64,000 bases of DNA from Dactylosporangium siamense (GCF_016862795.1 NZ_BONQ01000069.1:1-64000), one strand, 5' to 3'. Positions 32,810-42,567 are shown, counted from the stretch's first letter. Numbers and translations are program-made. The notes: a model not told the origin generated them from the sequence alone.

Positions 32810-35065
32810 TCAGGGAGCCGAGGAGATCGAGGGCGCCGACGGGTTCGAGACCGTCGGCGGCTCGTCCGAGGCGCCCGACAGGACCGTCACGAGTCCGGCC
32901 ACGGCCGCGCCGAACGCGGGCCGCAGCTGATAGCCGGAGTGTCCGTCAACCTTGGGGAACACCGTGTCACCGGGCGCGATGTCGAAGCTCGGCGGGTCCA
33001 CCAGCCGCACATCCCGTGCGGTCGGTGCCTGCACCGGGCCGCCGATCGGGTCGGTGTCCCGCCAGAGGTTGACCCAACGGGGGCTGTGCTGACCCGCGTC
33101 GAGGACGCCATCCTCGGGTCGGGCCAGCACCGCGCCGATCCGCGCCAGCACCGCGTCGTTGACGTAGGCGGGGAAGAAGCGGGCGTACAGGCGGCGCAGT
33201 GGCGAACCATAGGTCAGCAGCGTGGTGCGGGCCTGCGCCTCGGGCGGCAGCTGCAACACGGTCGCGGCGGCCAGGACGGTGCCCTGGCTGTGCCCGGACA
33301 GGATGACCCCGCCCTGCTCGGCGGCGAGCCACCCGGTGCGCCGGGCGAGCTCGGGCACGACCCGTTCCGCGTAGCAGGGCGGCGCGAGGGGGTGCGCGGC
33401 CCGCGGCCAGAACGTGCCGAGGTCCCACAGGACGCCGACGATCCGGCGGAAGCGTTGATACCGGTACGCCAGAATCCCGATGAACACGAGCGCGAACGCT
33501 GACAGGCCGATGAGATAGGTGCCCAGGTTGACGACGGTCGACGTCACCTCGGCCGCCGCCGAACCCGACGCCGCCAGCCGGATCGGCCGCAGCCCGAGCA
33601 ACGCGAACCCGGTCGCGACGACCGCCGCCGCGGCGGCCGGGACGAACACCCAGACCAGCATGCGCCCGACCTGGTCGGTGACGAGGGCGTCGGCGACGGC
33701 GGTGTCGATGTGCCGGGCCCGCGCGGCGTCGCGCTGCCGGCCACCGCGGAAGTCCGCGTCGGTGACGACCCGGGCGTACCGGCGCAGGCGGCGCACCATC
33801 GGCAGCCCCATCGTCAGCGCGACCAGCGCGGCGAGGACGAGCAGCAGGACGAAGCCGGCGGCGGCCCACTCGTAGGCGGGCGGCGGCTCGATGACCAGGC
33901 GGCCCTCGTCGTAGTCCGCGGTGGACGGCAACGAGCGCCGGTCGAGGAAGTCGGCGACCCGGTAGGCCATCCCGGCGGCGAACGCGACCGCGACACCGAG
34001 TCCGGTGCTCGCGATCAGCGGCCCCGCGAGCCCCAGCAGGACCGTGCCCTTCGGGCGGGTCGCCAGGACGACCCCGCCGAGGATCAGCATCAGCAGGACC
34101 TGCACGGCGAAGAGCACGGTGACGGTGCCGCTGAACGCCGGCAACCGGTCCCTGGCGGTCCACGGGTCCCGGGTGAGGCAGGCGTATCCGATGACGAGGC
34201 CGGTCAGCACGACGGCGGCGTGGCTCATGGTGCGGGTGAAGGGCTTCGCCCACGCGGCCGGCGTGTCGCGGTGCACGACGGCGCTCAGGGTCACCGCGAC
34301 GACGCCGGCCAGCAGGATGACGGCGGTGACGGCGGCGAGGACGTAGCCGGCGGGGTGCCGGTCGTGCGGGACGAGGACGCCGAGCAGCGCCGCGTCGAGG
34401 GTGGCGAACGCGACCGCGATGTGCAGCGACCGGAGCCGGCCGACGAGCGGCCGGCCGTTCCAGAAGCACGGGTGCGCCAGTCCGTCGCCGTCGCCTTCGG
34501 TGGTGATCGGGTACGCCTCGTAGCGGGCCCAGGTGCGCCGGCCCAGAAACCACAGGAACGCGATCGCGAGGACCGGGATCAGCGCGGTGACGGCGAGCCG
34601 CCGGCTGGTGGTGGCGAACGTGCCGTCCGCGAGCACCGACAGGTACCCGCGGTCCTGCAGGCAGCGGGGCAGCGCCGCGCACTGCCAGCCGACCAGGTCC
34701 ATCGAGATCTCGACGAACGCCAGGACGAACGACGCGGTCATGGTCAGCGCGAAGACGCGGGTCAGCGCCCGGATCGCCGTCCTGGCCCGGTCGCCGACGT
34801 CGGGGCGCAACCAGATCGCGACGTTGGCGAACATGAACGGCAGCAGGAGCAGCCAGAGCGCGCGGGCGGCGGCGCCGGCGGTGAGGTTGCCCCAGCGGTA
34901 CGCCTCCAGGGTCACACCGCCCGCTCCGGCGCCTCCGCCGTACTCCGCGCGGGGACGGAAGAACCCGGCGTCGGTGTCGCCGGCGACCCGCCGCAGCAGG
35001 GGCCGGTCGAGGACGTCCTCCGCCGGGGTTCCCGTGACGCCGTGCACTCGCAGCTCAGTGACCAC
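32810..35065 (-). CDS. polytopic membrane protein with alpha/beta-hydrolase domain
   Basis: A 751-residue protein. It begins with VTELRVHGVTGTPAEDVLD, a motif resembling the first strand and oxyanion region of an alpha/beta hydrolase, then about 10-12 membrane helices between residues 70 and 560, and returns to a soluble domain with the nucleophile elbow GHSQGT (near residue 610) and likely Asp and His (DTDPIGG; VDGHSGY) of a catalytic triad. The hydrolase fold is thus split by the membrane block. The GTG at 35065 is 6 bases after TAGCCA. Substrate unknown; a membrane lipase or esterase is a reasonable guess. Confidence 0.8.
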   Translation of the reverse strand: MVTELRVHGVTGTPAEDVLDRPLLRRVAGDTDAGFFRPRAEYGGGAGAGGVTLEAYRWGNLTAGAAARALWLLLLPFMFANVAIWLRPDVGDRARTAIRALTRVFALTMTASFVLAFVEISMDLVGWQCAALPRCLQDRGYLSVLADGTFATTSRRLAVTALIPVLAIAFLWFLGRRTWARYEAYPITTEGDGDGLAHPCFWNGRPLVGRLRSLHIAVAFATLDAALLGVLVPHDRHPAGYVLAAVTAVILLAGVVAVTLSAVVHRDTPAAWAKPFTRTMSHAAVVLTGLVIGYACLTRDPWTARDRLPAFSGTVTVLFAVQVLLMLILGGVVLATRPKGTVLLGLAGPLIASTGLGVAVAFAAGMAYRVADFLDRRSLPSTADYDEGRLVIEPPPAYEWAAAGFVLLLVLAALVALTMGLPMVRRLRRYARVVTDADFRGGRQRDAARARHIDTAVADALVTDQVGRMLVWVFVPAAAAAVVATGFALLGLRPIRLAASGSAAAEVTSTVVNLGTYLIGLSAFALVFIGILAYRYQRFRRIVGVLWDLGTFWPRAAHPLAPPCYAERVVPELARRTGWLAAEQGGVILSGHSQGTVLAAATVLQLPPEAQARTTLLTYGSPLRRLYARFFPAYVNDAVLARIGAVLARPEDGVLDAGQHSPRWVNLWRDTDPIGGPVQAPTARDVRLVDPPSFDIAPGDTVFPKVDGHSGYQLRPAFGAAVAGLVTVLSGASDEPPTVSNPSAPSISSAP

Positions 35066-35114
35066 GGTCCATGGCTATCAGACCGGTGGTGCCTTGAGAT
35101 ATCCCCCGCGGGCT

Positions 35115-36398
35115 TTAAAAAGCGCCCGCGCTCAGTGCGGCGAGGGCGGTGTGCACCATGACCCGGACGCCGTAGCCGATCGAGCGCTCGTCGACGTCGA
35201 ACAGCGACTGGTGGATGTCGAACTTCTGATCCGACCCGGGCACGCCGACGCCGAGGCGGATCATCGAGCCCGGCACGCCGTCGAGGTAGAACGCGAAGTC
35301 CTCGCCACCCATGCTGATCTCCGCCTCGACGACCCGGTCCGGGCCGAGGGCGGCACCGGCGGCGCCGGCGATGATCGCGGTGGCCAGGCGGTCGTTGACG
35401 ACCGGGGGCACGCCGCGGGTGTACTTGACCTCGACGTCGGCACCGGTCGGCGCAATGACGTCGTGGACCAGCTTGGTGACCAGCTCCGGCACGTCGCGCC
35501 AGGCGTCGCGGCTGAGCACCCGGATGGTGCCGCGGGCGATGCCCTCGATCGGGATCGCGTTGGCCGCCTCGCCGGCCCGCACGGCACCCCACACCATGGA
35601 GACCCCGGCGCGGGCGTCGAGCTTGCGGTCCAGCAGCGACGGCACGTCCACCAGGATCCGGCCGAGCGCGTGCACGAGGTCGGCGGTCAGGTGCGGCCGG
35701 GCGGTGTGCCCGCCGCGTCCCGTGAGCCGGACCTCGATCTTGTCGGCGGCGGCGGTGAACGGCCCGGAGCGGACCCCGACCAGCCCGACCGGCAGCTGCG
35801 GCGCGCAGTGCAGCGCGAAGATCGCGGCGACGTCCTTGAGCCCACCGGCGGCGATGACCTCGGGCGCGCCCGACGGCATCGTCTCCTCGGCCGGCTGGAA
35901 CAGCAGCCGCACCCGGCCCGGCAGCTCGTCGCGCTCGGCCAGCTGGGCCAGGGCGAGACCGACGCCGAGCAGGATCGTGGTGTGGACGTCGTGCCCGCAC
36001 GCGTGGCAGACGTTGTCGACGGTGGAGCGGTAGGGCACGTCCTTGGTGTCCGGCAGCGGCAGGGCGTCCAGGTCGGCGCGCAGCGCGATGACCCGGTCGC
36101 CGTAGCCGATGTCGCACATCACGCCGTTGCCCTTGGGCAGCATGCGGGGCGACAGACCGGCGCGGGTCAGCTCGCGGGCGACCAGGGCCGCCGTCTCGAA
36201 CTCCTGGCCGGAGAGCTCCGGATGCGCGTGAATGTGACGTCGCACGGCTACGAGCTCGGCACCCCGGGAGGTGAGCCAGCGGTCGAGCTGACCGGGCAGC
36301 GGATCGGCCCCGGGTGGAGTCTCGGGCCAGGACGACGTCAACTTGCTGACCCGTGCCGCCGCGGCGGCAGGATCGGGCAGCGTCAGCGCTCTCGTCAC
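35115..36398 (-). CDS. M20-family amidohydrolase (AmiA/HipO-like)
   Basis: A 427-residue zinc-dependent amidohydrolase of the M20D group, removing acyl groups from amino acids or related conjugates. Visible are RRHIHAHPELSGQE (near residue 58), CHACGHDVHTTILLG with the metal Cys and His (near 145), the QPAEET block with the catalytic Glu (near 180), and SMGGEDFAFYLDGVPG near the C-terminus. Equivalent to AmiA1/AmiB1 at the same place in mycobacteria. The start is uncertain: GTG 36398 lies 7 bases after TAGAGA, whereas ATG 36440 or GTG 36449 follow TAGTCT. The 3' end overlaps a GCGGGC-N10-GCCCGC hairpin spanning the stop codon. Confidence 0.9.
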   Translation of the reverse strand: MTRALTLPDPAAAAARVSKLTSSWPETPPGADPLPGQLDRWLTSRGAELVAVRRHIHAHPELSGQEFETAALVARELTRAGLSPRMLPKGNGVMCDIGYGDRVIALRADLDALPLPDTKDVPYRSTVDNVCHACGHDVHTTILLGVGLALAQLAERDELPGRVRLLFQPAEETMPSGAPEVIAAGGLKDVAAIFALHCAPQLPVGLVGVRSGPFTAAADKIEVRLTGRGGHTARPHLTADLVHALGRILVDVPSLLDRKLDARAGVSMVWGAVRAGEAANAIPIEGIARGTIRVLSRDAWRDVPELVTKLVHDVIAPTGADVEVKYTRGVPPVVNDRLATAIIAGAAGAALGPDRVVEAEISMGGEDFAFYLDGVPGSMIRLGVGVPGSDQKFDIHQSLFDVDERSIGYGVRVMVHTALAALSAGAF

Positions 36399-36470
36399 GG
36401 TGAGTTCTCTATTTCGGTCTAAAGGAGCGGCCCGCCCCATGCGTGCCACGGACAGACTAACTGGGTCAAG

Positions 36471-36520
36471 GTGACGGAGCGCAACATCATTCTCGTGATG
36501 TTGAGATAGCTGAGCGTCAC
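36471..36520. promoter_or_regulatory. nested palindrome upstream of amidohydrolase
   Basis: Two nested inverted repeats: outer GTGACG/CGTCAC (36471-36476 with 36515-36520) and inner CAACATCA/TGATGTTG (36482-36489 with 36496-36503, 6-base loop). On the minus strand TTGACC follows directly at 36469-36464 and TAGTCT at 36459-36454. It could be an operator or a structured 5' element; no U-tract. Confidence 0.5.
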
Positions 36521-37055
36521 TTGATTGGTGCTGGAGGCGTAAAGTTGCTGGCCTCGTCGGAAGTGTGCGGTCCGCTTCAGACAAGTACCCCTCACCTCCT
36601 ACAACGGGTGACAGGCGCCACGGTCACGTGGTGTCGCGAGTAACTTTTCGCCTCGGTGCTGCCGTCATCGTCGCCGATGGTCGACGCACAGTGACGGAAG
36701 ACGTCGCAGAGTGGCATGAACCCGGGGGTTGACGCCGCACCGTGCGTGCGTCTGGCTCCCCCGATCGGCAGGTGCACCAGGAAATCCAGGGAAAGTAGTC
36801 CCCCGATGTTCCGGATGCGTTTCAGTCCTCCTGCGTAGACGCTCCGCCCGACCCTCCGGGTTCCCCGAATGAGCGGATTCAATCCAACCGTTTCAGCAGC
36901 GCGACAAGATCAGCACGCACGGTTGCCTGCGGGTCACGGTACGGTGAAGGACGGGACCCCACCTTTCTTAACGGGCGAGCAGCACGCAAGATAGGGGGGA
37001 CCGCGGTCGTACAGCGAGAAAGTCATCTCCCCTCCATGACGACGGTTTACTGCCT
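36521..37055. other. 535-bp non-coding spacer before the second kinase
   Basis: This stretch is clearly lower in GC than the genes around it. A 96-codon open frame on the minus strand (36592-36882) has no ribosome site or recognisable motif and I do not call it. TTACTG close to the kinase start (37047-37052) could be a -10 box but spacing is poor. No tRNA or known riboswitch pattern was recognised. Confidence 0.4.
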
Positions 37056-38984
37056 GTGACTCAGCTCCCGACGTGGCACGGCGAGCCCCTGCCACCCACC
37101 GGCGCTCTGGCCTCCGCCGGAGCCGGGCGTGACCCTGCGCGCGGCCCCGACCAGCGGGAGCCCCGCGAGCCTGGCTCCACGAGCATGCCCGTGCCCGGGC
37201 AGCGCGCCGCCCCGGGCGTGGTGATCGGCGGGCGCTATGCCCTGCGCACCGCCATCGGTCACGGCGGCATGGGCACGGTCTGGCGCGCCAGCGACACCGT
37301 GCTGCGCCGCGACGTAGCGGTCAAAGAGGTGATACTGCCGCCCAACATGGCCCCCAGCGACCGCGACTCGATGTATCAGCGGACGCTGCGCGAGGCCCGC
37401 GCCGCGGCGGCACTGTCGCACCCCGCCGTCGTCCAGGTGTACGACGTGGTCACCGAGGCCGGCCGCCCATGGATCGTCATGGAGCTGCTGCAGGCCCGCA
37501 GCCTCGCCGAGATGATCGTGGAGGACGGCCCCCTGGCCGCCCGCGCCGTCGCCAAGATCGGCATCGCGCTGCTCGGCGCGCTCGAGGTCGCCCACGCCGC
37601 CGGCGTCCTGCACCGCGACGTCAAGCCGGCCAACGTCCTCATCGCCGGCGACGGCCGCTGCGTGCTCACCGACTTCGGCGTGGCGCGGATGCCCACCGAC
37701 AGCGAGCTGACCACGCCCGGCATGGTGCTCGGCTCCCCGCACTTCATCTCCCCCGAGCGGGCCATCGGCGCGAAGTTCGGGCCGCCCAGCGACCTGTTCT
37801 CCCTCGGCGTCACGCTCTACACGGCGGTCGAGGGCCGGCCGCCGTTCGACCGGCGCGACCCGTTCGAGACGATGCGCGCCGTCGTCGAGGAGCCCCCGGC
37901 CCAGGCGGTCCGCGCCGGCCCCCTGGCAGGCGTGCTCTACGGGCTGCTGGAGAAGGACCCGGCCCGCCGCTGGAACGTCGAGACCGCCCGCGCGGTCCTG
38001 CGCGACCTGCTCGCCGGCCCCCTCGCCAGCAACGCTCCCGCGCACATGACCGACCCCTACGCGGTGGTCCGCCCGACGCACCAGCCGACGGTCGCGACCC
38101 CGCAGCAGCCCCCGACCGGCCAGATCGGCGGCCGGGCGATGATCGCCCCCGGCGAGACGGTCAGCGGCGCCATGCGGCGCATGCACTCCGGCGGCCCGTC
38201 CCACCAGGCCCAGGACGCCGAGCTGGAGCGCACCGACGCCAGCCGGTATGCGGCCTACCAGGACGGCCCGCTCGGCACCACCGACTGGACCCAGGCCCCG
38301 GCCGAGCCGCCGAAGCAGTCCGGCCCCGACCTCAAGCGCATCGTCACCCAGGCACCACGCTGGGCGAAGGTCGCCGTCGCCGCGGGCGTCGTGGTCGTGC
38401 TGGTCGTCGCGCTGTCGATGTCAGGGCTGTTCGCCGGCGGCGGCTCGGACGCGCAGAACGGCAGGCCCCCGGTCACCACGTCGAGCGGCCCGCCGAAGCC
38501 CCTGATGGACGTGGAGTCCTTCACCCACACCGGCGGCATCACCGTCAACATCCCCAAGGGCTGGACGAAGAAGCAGCTCGGCAACGCGGCCGCGCCCTAC
38601 TGGGACATCACCGACCCGAACGACGCCAACCGCCGCATCCGGGTCAACATCGAGAAGGCGTCGAACACGCCGCGCGCCTTCCTCGAGGGCGCGGAGAACC
38701 GGCTGAAGGCGACGGCGTCCAGCTGCACCCAGCCGTACACGCACGTCGACATGACCGACAACAAGCTCGACGGCCACGACGCCGCGGTCCTCGAATACAC
38801 CTGCGGCGCCGGCGACCAGCAACGGCACGCCCTGTGGAACGCCGTGGTCGTCAACGGCAAGAGCTACCACTTCTTCGTGACCGTGCCCGAGGCCAAGTTC
38901 GCCGAGAGCAAGGTCATCTTCGAGGAGATGGTCCGCTCGTTCAAGCTCACCACCCCGTCGGCGGGCGCCTCCACCGGCCAGTGA
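37056..38984 (+). CDS. membrane Ser/Thr protein kinase with extracellular domain
   Basis: A 642-residue kinase, paralogous in layout to the one at 7.5-9.4 kb. The catalytic domain (about residues 58-320) has GHGGMG, VAVK with Lys90, HRDVKPAN with Asp188, TDFGVAR and GSPHFISPERA, so it should be active. A long Pro/Gln-rich linker leads to a membrane helix (VAVAAGVVVVLVVALSMSGLF, near 445-465) and a C-terminal extracellular domain of about 170 residues (ITVNIPKGWTKK onward) without PASTA repeats. GTG 37056 is taken; ATG at residue 44, just before the kinase domain, is an alternative start. Confidence 0.92.
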   Translation: MTQLPTWHGEPLPPTGALASAGAGRDPARGPDQREPREPGSTSMPVPGQRAAPGVVIGGRYALRTAIGHGGMGTVWRASDTVLRRDVAVKEVILPPNMAPSDRDSMYQRTLREARAAAALSHPAVVQVYDVVTEAGRPWIVMELLQARSLAEMIVEDGPLAARAVAKIGIALLGALEVAHAAGVLHRDVKPANVLIAGDGRCVLTDFGVARMPTDSELTTPGMVLGSPHFISPERAIGAKFGPPSDLFSLGVTLYTAVEGRPPFDRRDPFETMRAVVEEPPAQAVRAGPLAGVLYGLLEKDPARRWNVETARAVLRDLLAGPLASNAPAHMTDPYAVVRPTHQPTVATPQQPPTGQIGGRAMIAPGETVSGAMRRMHSGGPSHQAQDAELERTDASRYAAYQDGPLGTTDWTQAPAEPPKQSGPDLKRIVTQAPRWAKVAVAAGVVVVLVVALSMSGLFAGGGSDAQNGRPPVTTSSGPPKPLMDVESFTHTGGITVNIPKGWTKKQLGNAAAPYWDITDPNDANRRIRVNIEKASNTPRAFLEGAENRLKATASSCTQPYTHVDMTDNKLDGHDAAVLEYTCGAGDQQRHALWNAVVVNGKSYHFFVTVPEAKFAESKVIFEEMVRSFKLTTPSAGASTGQ

Positions 38985-39075
38985 CCCCACCCTCGGTCCA
39001 CGATCAGCGACGGCGGGGTGGGGCGGGGAAGGCCGAGGCGGCTCGGGGTCGGGCGGGGCGTGCTAAGAACGACGG

Positions 39076-40674
39076 ATGAGTGATCTGCGCGCCGAAGCGG
39101 AGGCCTGGCTGGCCGACGATCCCGACCCCGCCGGCCGGGACGAGTTGCGGGCCGTGCTCGACGATCACCAGGAGCTGCGGGACCGGTTCGCGGGGCCGTT
39201 GACGTTCGGCACGGCCGGGCTGCGCGGACCGCTGCGGGCCGGGCCGAACGGCATGAACCTCGCCGTCGTGCGGGGCGCCGCGGCCGGGCTCGTCCACTGG
39301 CTGGCGCAGACCGGGGTCGAGGGGCCGCTCGTCGTCGGCTACGACGCCCGCCACGGCTCGAAGGCGTTCGCCGAGGAGACCGCGAAGGTGGCTCAGGGCG
39401 CCGGCCGGCGCGCGTTGCTGCTGCCCAGGCCGCTGCCGACGCCGGTGCTCGCGTTCGCCGTGCGGCACCTCGACGCCGCCGCCGGGGTCATGGTGACCGC
39501 GAGCCACAACCCTCCGCAGGACAACGGCTACAAGGTGTATCTCGGCGACGGCTCGCAGATCGTGCCGCCCGCGGACCGGGAGATCGAGCGGGCGATCCGG
39601 GCGGTCGGGCCGCTGCGGGACGTGCCGCTGGGTGACGCCGGGGAGACGCTGGGCGAGGACGTGGTCGACGCGTACGTGGACGGGGCCCTGCGCACCGTCG
39701 AGCCCGAGGTGCCGCGGGACCTCGTCATCGCGTACACCCCCATGCACGGAGTGGGAAACGACGTATTTGTCCGGACTATCACCGAAGCGGGATACCCGGC
39801 ACCGAACGTCGTGGCGGAGCAGGCCGAGCCCGACCCCGAGTTCCCGACGGTCAAGTTTCCGAACCCGGAGGAACCCGGCGCGACCGACCTGCTGCTCGCG
39901 CTCGCGACGCGGAGCGACGCGGACATCGCGATCGCCAACGACCCCGACGCCGACCGGTGCGCGGTGGCGATCAAGGCCGCGGACGGCTGGCGGCTGCTCC
40001 GGGGTGACGAGGTCGGGGTCCTGCTCGCCGACCACCTGATGCGCCGCGGCGTCAAGGGCCGGTATGCGACCACCATCGTGTCCTCCAGCCTGCTGTCCAG
40101 GATGTGTGAGGCCCACCAGGTGCCCTACGGCGAGACGCTCACCGGCTTCAAGTGGATCGTCCGGGCCGGCGACGACCTGGTCTTCGGCTACGAGGAGGCG
40201 CTGGGGTACTGCGTCGCGCCCACCCACGTGCGGGACAAGGACGGCATCACCGCCGCCCTGCTGGTGTGCGAGCTGGCCGCCGGGCTGAAGTCCGAGTTCA
40301 AGGACCTCGGCGACCGGCTCGACGAGCTCGCGCTGCGGCACGGCGTGCACGCGACGGACCAGCTGAGCGTCCGCGTCGACGACCTCGCCGACATCGCCAC
40401 CGCCATGGCCACGATCCGGCGGCAGCCGCCGGTGGCGCTGCTCGACGAGCCGGTGCACGCGGTCGAGGACCTGCTGCCGGACGCCGACGTGCTGATCGTG
40501 CGGGCGGGCACGACCCGGGTGGTGGTGCGGCCGTCGGGGACGGAGCCGAAGCTGAAGGCCTACCTGGAGGTGGTCGAGCCGGTCACCGGCGGTGACGTCG
40601 CCGCCGCCCGCGAGAAGGCCCGCGCGTCCCTGGCCGCCCTGCGCACCGAGACGGCCGCCGCCCTGGGCCTATAG
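39076..40674 (+). CDS. pmmB: phospho-sugar mutase (PmmB-like)
   Basis: A 532-residue alpha-D-phosphohexomutase superfamily enzyme, interconverting sugar 1- and 6- (or 5-) phosphates. The phosphoserine loop is VTASHNPPQDNGYK (near residue 137), the metal loop NDPDADRCAV (near 292), the sugar loop YEEALGY (near 371) and the phosphate-binding PSGTEPKLK (near 480). The position next to upp and deoC, as for mycobacterial Rv3308, suggests phosphopentomutase-type work in nucleoside breakdown. ATG 39076 lies 6 bases after TAAGAA. The 3' end overlaps the convergent glycosidase by six bases. Confidence 0.93.
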   Translation: MSDLRAEAEAWLADDPDPAGRDELRAVLDDHQELRDRFAGPLTFGTAGLRGPLRAGPNGMNLAVVRGAAAGLVHWLAQTGVEGPLVVGYDARHGSKAFAEETAKVAQGAGRRALLLPRPLPTPVLAFAVRHLDAAAGVMVTASHNPPQDNGYKVYLGDGSQIVPPADREIERAIRAVGPLRDVPLGDAGETLGEDVVDAYVDGALRTVEPEVPRDLVIAYTPMHGVGNDVFVRTITEAGYPAPNVVAEQAEPDPEFPTVKFPNPEEPGATDLLLALATRSDADIAIANDPDADRCAVAIKAADGWRLLRGDEVGVLLADHLMRRGVKGRYATTIVSSSLLSRMCEAHQVPYGETLTGFKWIVRAGDDLVFGYEEALGYCVAPTHVRDKDGITAALLVCELAAGLKSEFKDLGDRLDELALRHGVHATDQLSVRVDDLADIATAMATIRRQPPVALLDEPVHAVEDLLPDADVLIVRAGTTRVVVRPSGTEPKLKAYLEVVEPVTGGDVAAAREKARASLAALRTETAAALGL

Positions 40675-41826
40675 CGTGACGGCGAACACCGTCGATGCGG
40701 CCAGCTTCTGGAACTCCGAAAGGGCCGCCGGTGAGCTGTCGGGCCGTGTGTCGCCCTTCGGGGCGTTCGGCGAGTCGAAGTACACCAGGGCCTTGATCGC
40801 GGGGAACCGGCCGAGCTGCTGGCGGACCGTCGAGTAGATCCAGGCCTTCTGCGCGGGGTCGGCGGCGTGCTCGTACACCCCCCATTCCGCGATCATGAGC
40901 GGCTTGTTGCCGTGCGTCCGGGTGGCCCAGGTGTAGAACCCGGGCCACTTGGCCGGATCCGAGGTGCGGTCGACCAGGTACGCGAAGTCGCCGTGGCCGT
41001 AGCCGCCGGGCTTGGCGAACAGGTAGGGGTCCATGCCGATCCAGTCGACGACGTCGTCACCCGGGTACAGGTCGCCGAACCACGGCTGCACGCACCACGG
41101 CTCGTACGCCATGTAGACCATGACGAAGACGACGTTGGTGACGCCGGCGGCGCGCAGGCGCAGGACGGTGTGCCGGTACATGGCGGCGTAGTCGCGGGCG
41201 GTCATGCCGCCGCCGGCCCGCACGTCGTTCTCCGGCTCGTGGTGCAGGGCGACGAACAGCTTCCCCGGAAACGCCCTCAGCCGGGCCGCGGCCCGGTCGA
41301 TCCGGGCGTCCTGCCCGCCGGCGGCGACGTCGGCCCAGGTCGTGCCCCAGGCGACCTTCCAGTTGGCGAACAGGATCCGCTTGCGGGCCTGCTGCACGGT
41401 GGCGATCTCGTCGGCGGTCGGCCAGACCTCGTCGCCGCGGTGGTAGGAGTGCAGGATGTCGGCGGGGCGGCCGGTGGTGCGCTCGAAGTCGCCCAGCGCC
41501 CTGGACGACGGCAGGTCGGTGAACGCGCCGGGCGCGACCCCCCACAGCAGCCCGCAGCCCGGCACCAGTTTCGCGCTCAGCCCGCAGCGGGTGGCCTCCG
41601 TCGCTTTCGGCGCCGGCGCCTTGCTCGTCGGCGCGGCCTTTGTCGGCCGGGCCGCGGTGCCGAGGTTTTCCGTGTCTGGTCGCTGCGTCGCCGGTACGGC
41701 GGCAGCCCGCCGTTCGGGTCTGCCCCCGCCGGTCGCCGCGAGGGCGCCCGAGCCGACGAGGATCCCCACCGTGACGGCGACGGCGAGGACCGGGTGCGTG
41801 CGCAGGAACGAGCGTCGGTGTTTCAT
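40669..41826 (-). CDS. secreted GH26-like glycoside hydrolase
   Basis: A 385-residue exported enzyme. The N-terminus has a Tat-like RRSFLR motif and a hydrophobic segment (VLAVAVTVGILVGSGALAA, residues 12-30), then an Ala/Pro/Lys linker to about 80, then a (beta/alpha)8 domain. The candidate acid/base is in VALHHEPENDV (near residue 208) and the nucleophile in LMIAEWGVYEH (near 310), positions fitting the GH26/GH53 clan A. Likely a beta-mannanase or related polysaccharide hydrolase; the exact substrate is unknown. Confidence 0.78.
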   Translation of the reverse strand: MKHRRSFLRTHPVLAVAVTVGILVGSGALAATGGGRPERRAAAVPATQRPDTENLGTAARPTKAAPTSKAPAPKATEATRCGLSAKLVPGCGLLWGVAPGAFTDLPSSRALGDFERTTGRPADILHSYHRGDEVWPTADEIATVQQARKRILFANWKVAWGTTWADVAAGGQDARIDRAAARLRAFPGKLFVALHHEPENDVRAGGGMTARDYAAMYRHTVLRLRAAGVTNVVFVMVYMAYEPWCVQPWFGDLYPGDDVVDWIGMDPYLFAKPGGYGHGDFAYLVDRTSDPAKWPGFYTWATRTHGNKPLMIAEWGVYEHAADPAQKAWIYSTVRQQLGRFPAIKALVYFDSPNAPKGDTRPDSSPAALSEFQKLAASTVFAVTL

Positions 41827-41916
41827 CGCCGGTCACCGTAGGCCGCTGCTCAGCCCGTCAGGCAATGGCTGAGCAGCGGGAATCCCCCGAACCGGCGACG
41901 AGAATTAAGGCGCTAC

Positions 41917-42549
41917 TCAGAAACGCGGCATGCCGCCGAACTGGCGGTCGCCGGCGTCACCGAGGCCCGGAACGATGTACATGCGCTCGTTGAGCTTCTC
42001 GTCGATCGCGGCCGTGACCAGGCGGATCGGCAGGCCGGAGTCGGCCAGGCGCTCGATGCCGGCGGGCGCCGCGAGCACGCACAGCACGGTGATGTCGGTC
42101 GCGCCGCGGTCGACCAGCAGCCGCACGCAGTGCAGCAGCGAGCCGCCGGTGGCCAGCATCGGGTCGAGGACCAGCACCGGAATGCCCTTGAGGTCACCGG
42201 GCAGTGACTCCATGTAGGCGCGCGGCTCGTAGGTCTCCTCGTCGCGGGCCAGCCCGACGAAGCCCATCGAGGACTCCGGCAGTAGCGCCAGGGCCGAGTC
42301 GGCCATGCCCAGCCCGGCCCGCAGGACCGGCACCAGCAGCGGCGGGTTGGCCAGCCGGGTGCCCTCGGCCACGGCGACGGGCGTCTGCACCGGGAACTGC
42401 TCGGTGGCGAAGGAGCGGGCCGCCTCATACACCAGCATCGTCGTGAGCTCGTGCAGCGCGGCCCGGAACTGGCCGTTGTCGGTCCGTGCGTCACGCATCG
42501 CGGTCAGTCGCGACTTGGCCAGGGGGTGATCCACCACGAGTACGTCCAC
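41917..42549 (-). CDS. upp: uracil phosphoribosyltransferase
   Basis: Converts uracil and PRPP to UMP. The 210-residue protein matches bacterial Upp length and shows the PRPP loop [12 protein letters not shown] (near residue 128), the base-binding end [15 protein letters not shown] (near 190), and [13 protein letters not shown] (near 72). GTG 42549 lies 8 bases after TAGGCT on this strand. It is divergent from deoC with 24 bases between starts and overlapping -10 boxes. Confidence 0.97.
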   Translation of the reverse strand: MDVLVVDHPLAKSRLTAMRDARTDNGQFRAALHELTTMLVYEAARSFATEQFPVQTPVAVAEGTRLANPPLLVPVLRAGLGMADSALALLPESSMGFVGLARDEETYEPRAYMESLPGDLKGIPVLVLDPMLATGGSLLHCVRLLVDRGATDITVLCVLAAPAGIERLADSGLPIRLVTAAIDEKLNERMYIVPGLGDAGDRQFGGMPRF

Positions 42550-42557
42550 AGCGACTA

Positions 42558-42567
42558 AGCCTAGACT
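42558..42567. promoter_or_regulatory. overlapping divergent -10 boxes of upp and deoC
   Basis: The decamer AGCCTAGACT holds TAGGCT on the minus strand (42558-42563) and TAGACT on the plus strand (42562-42567), sharing TA. Spacing to starts is 8 bases (upp GTG 42549) and 6 bases (deoC ATG 42574). Confidence 0.65.

Noticed and set aside
36592-36882. 96-codon minus-strand frame
   Set aside because: No ribosome site or motif, lies in a low-GC spacer with regulatory features.
36521-37055. Non-coding RNA or riboswitch in the long spacer
   Set aside because: No recognised conserved core; only a low-GC spacer.
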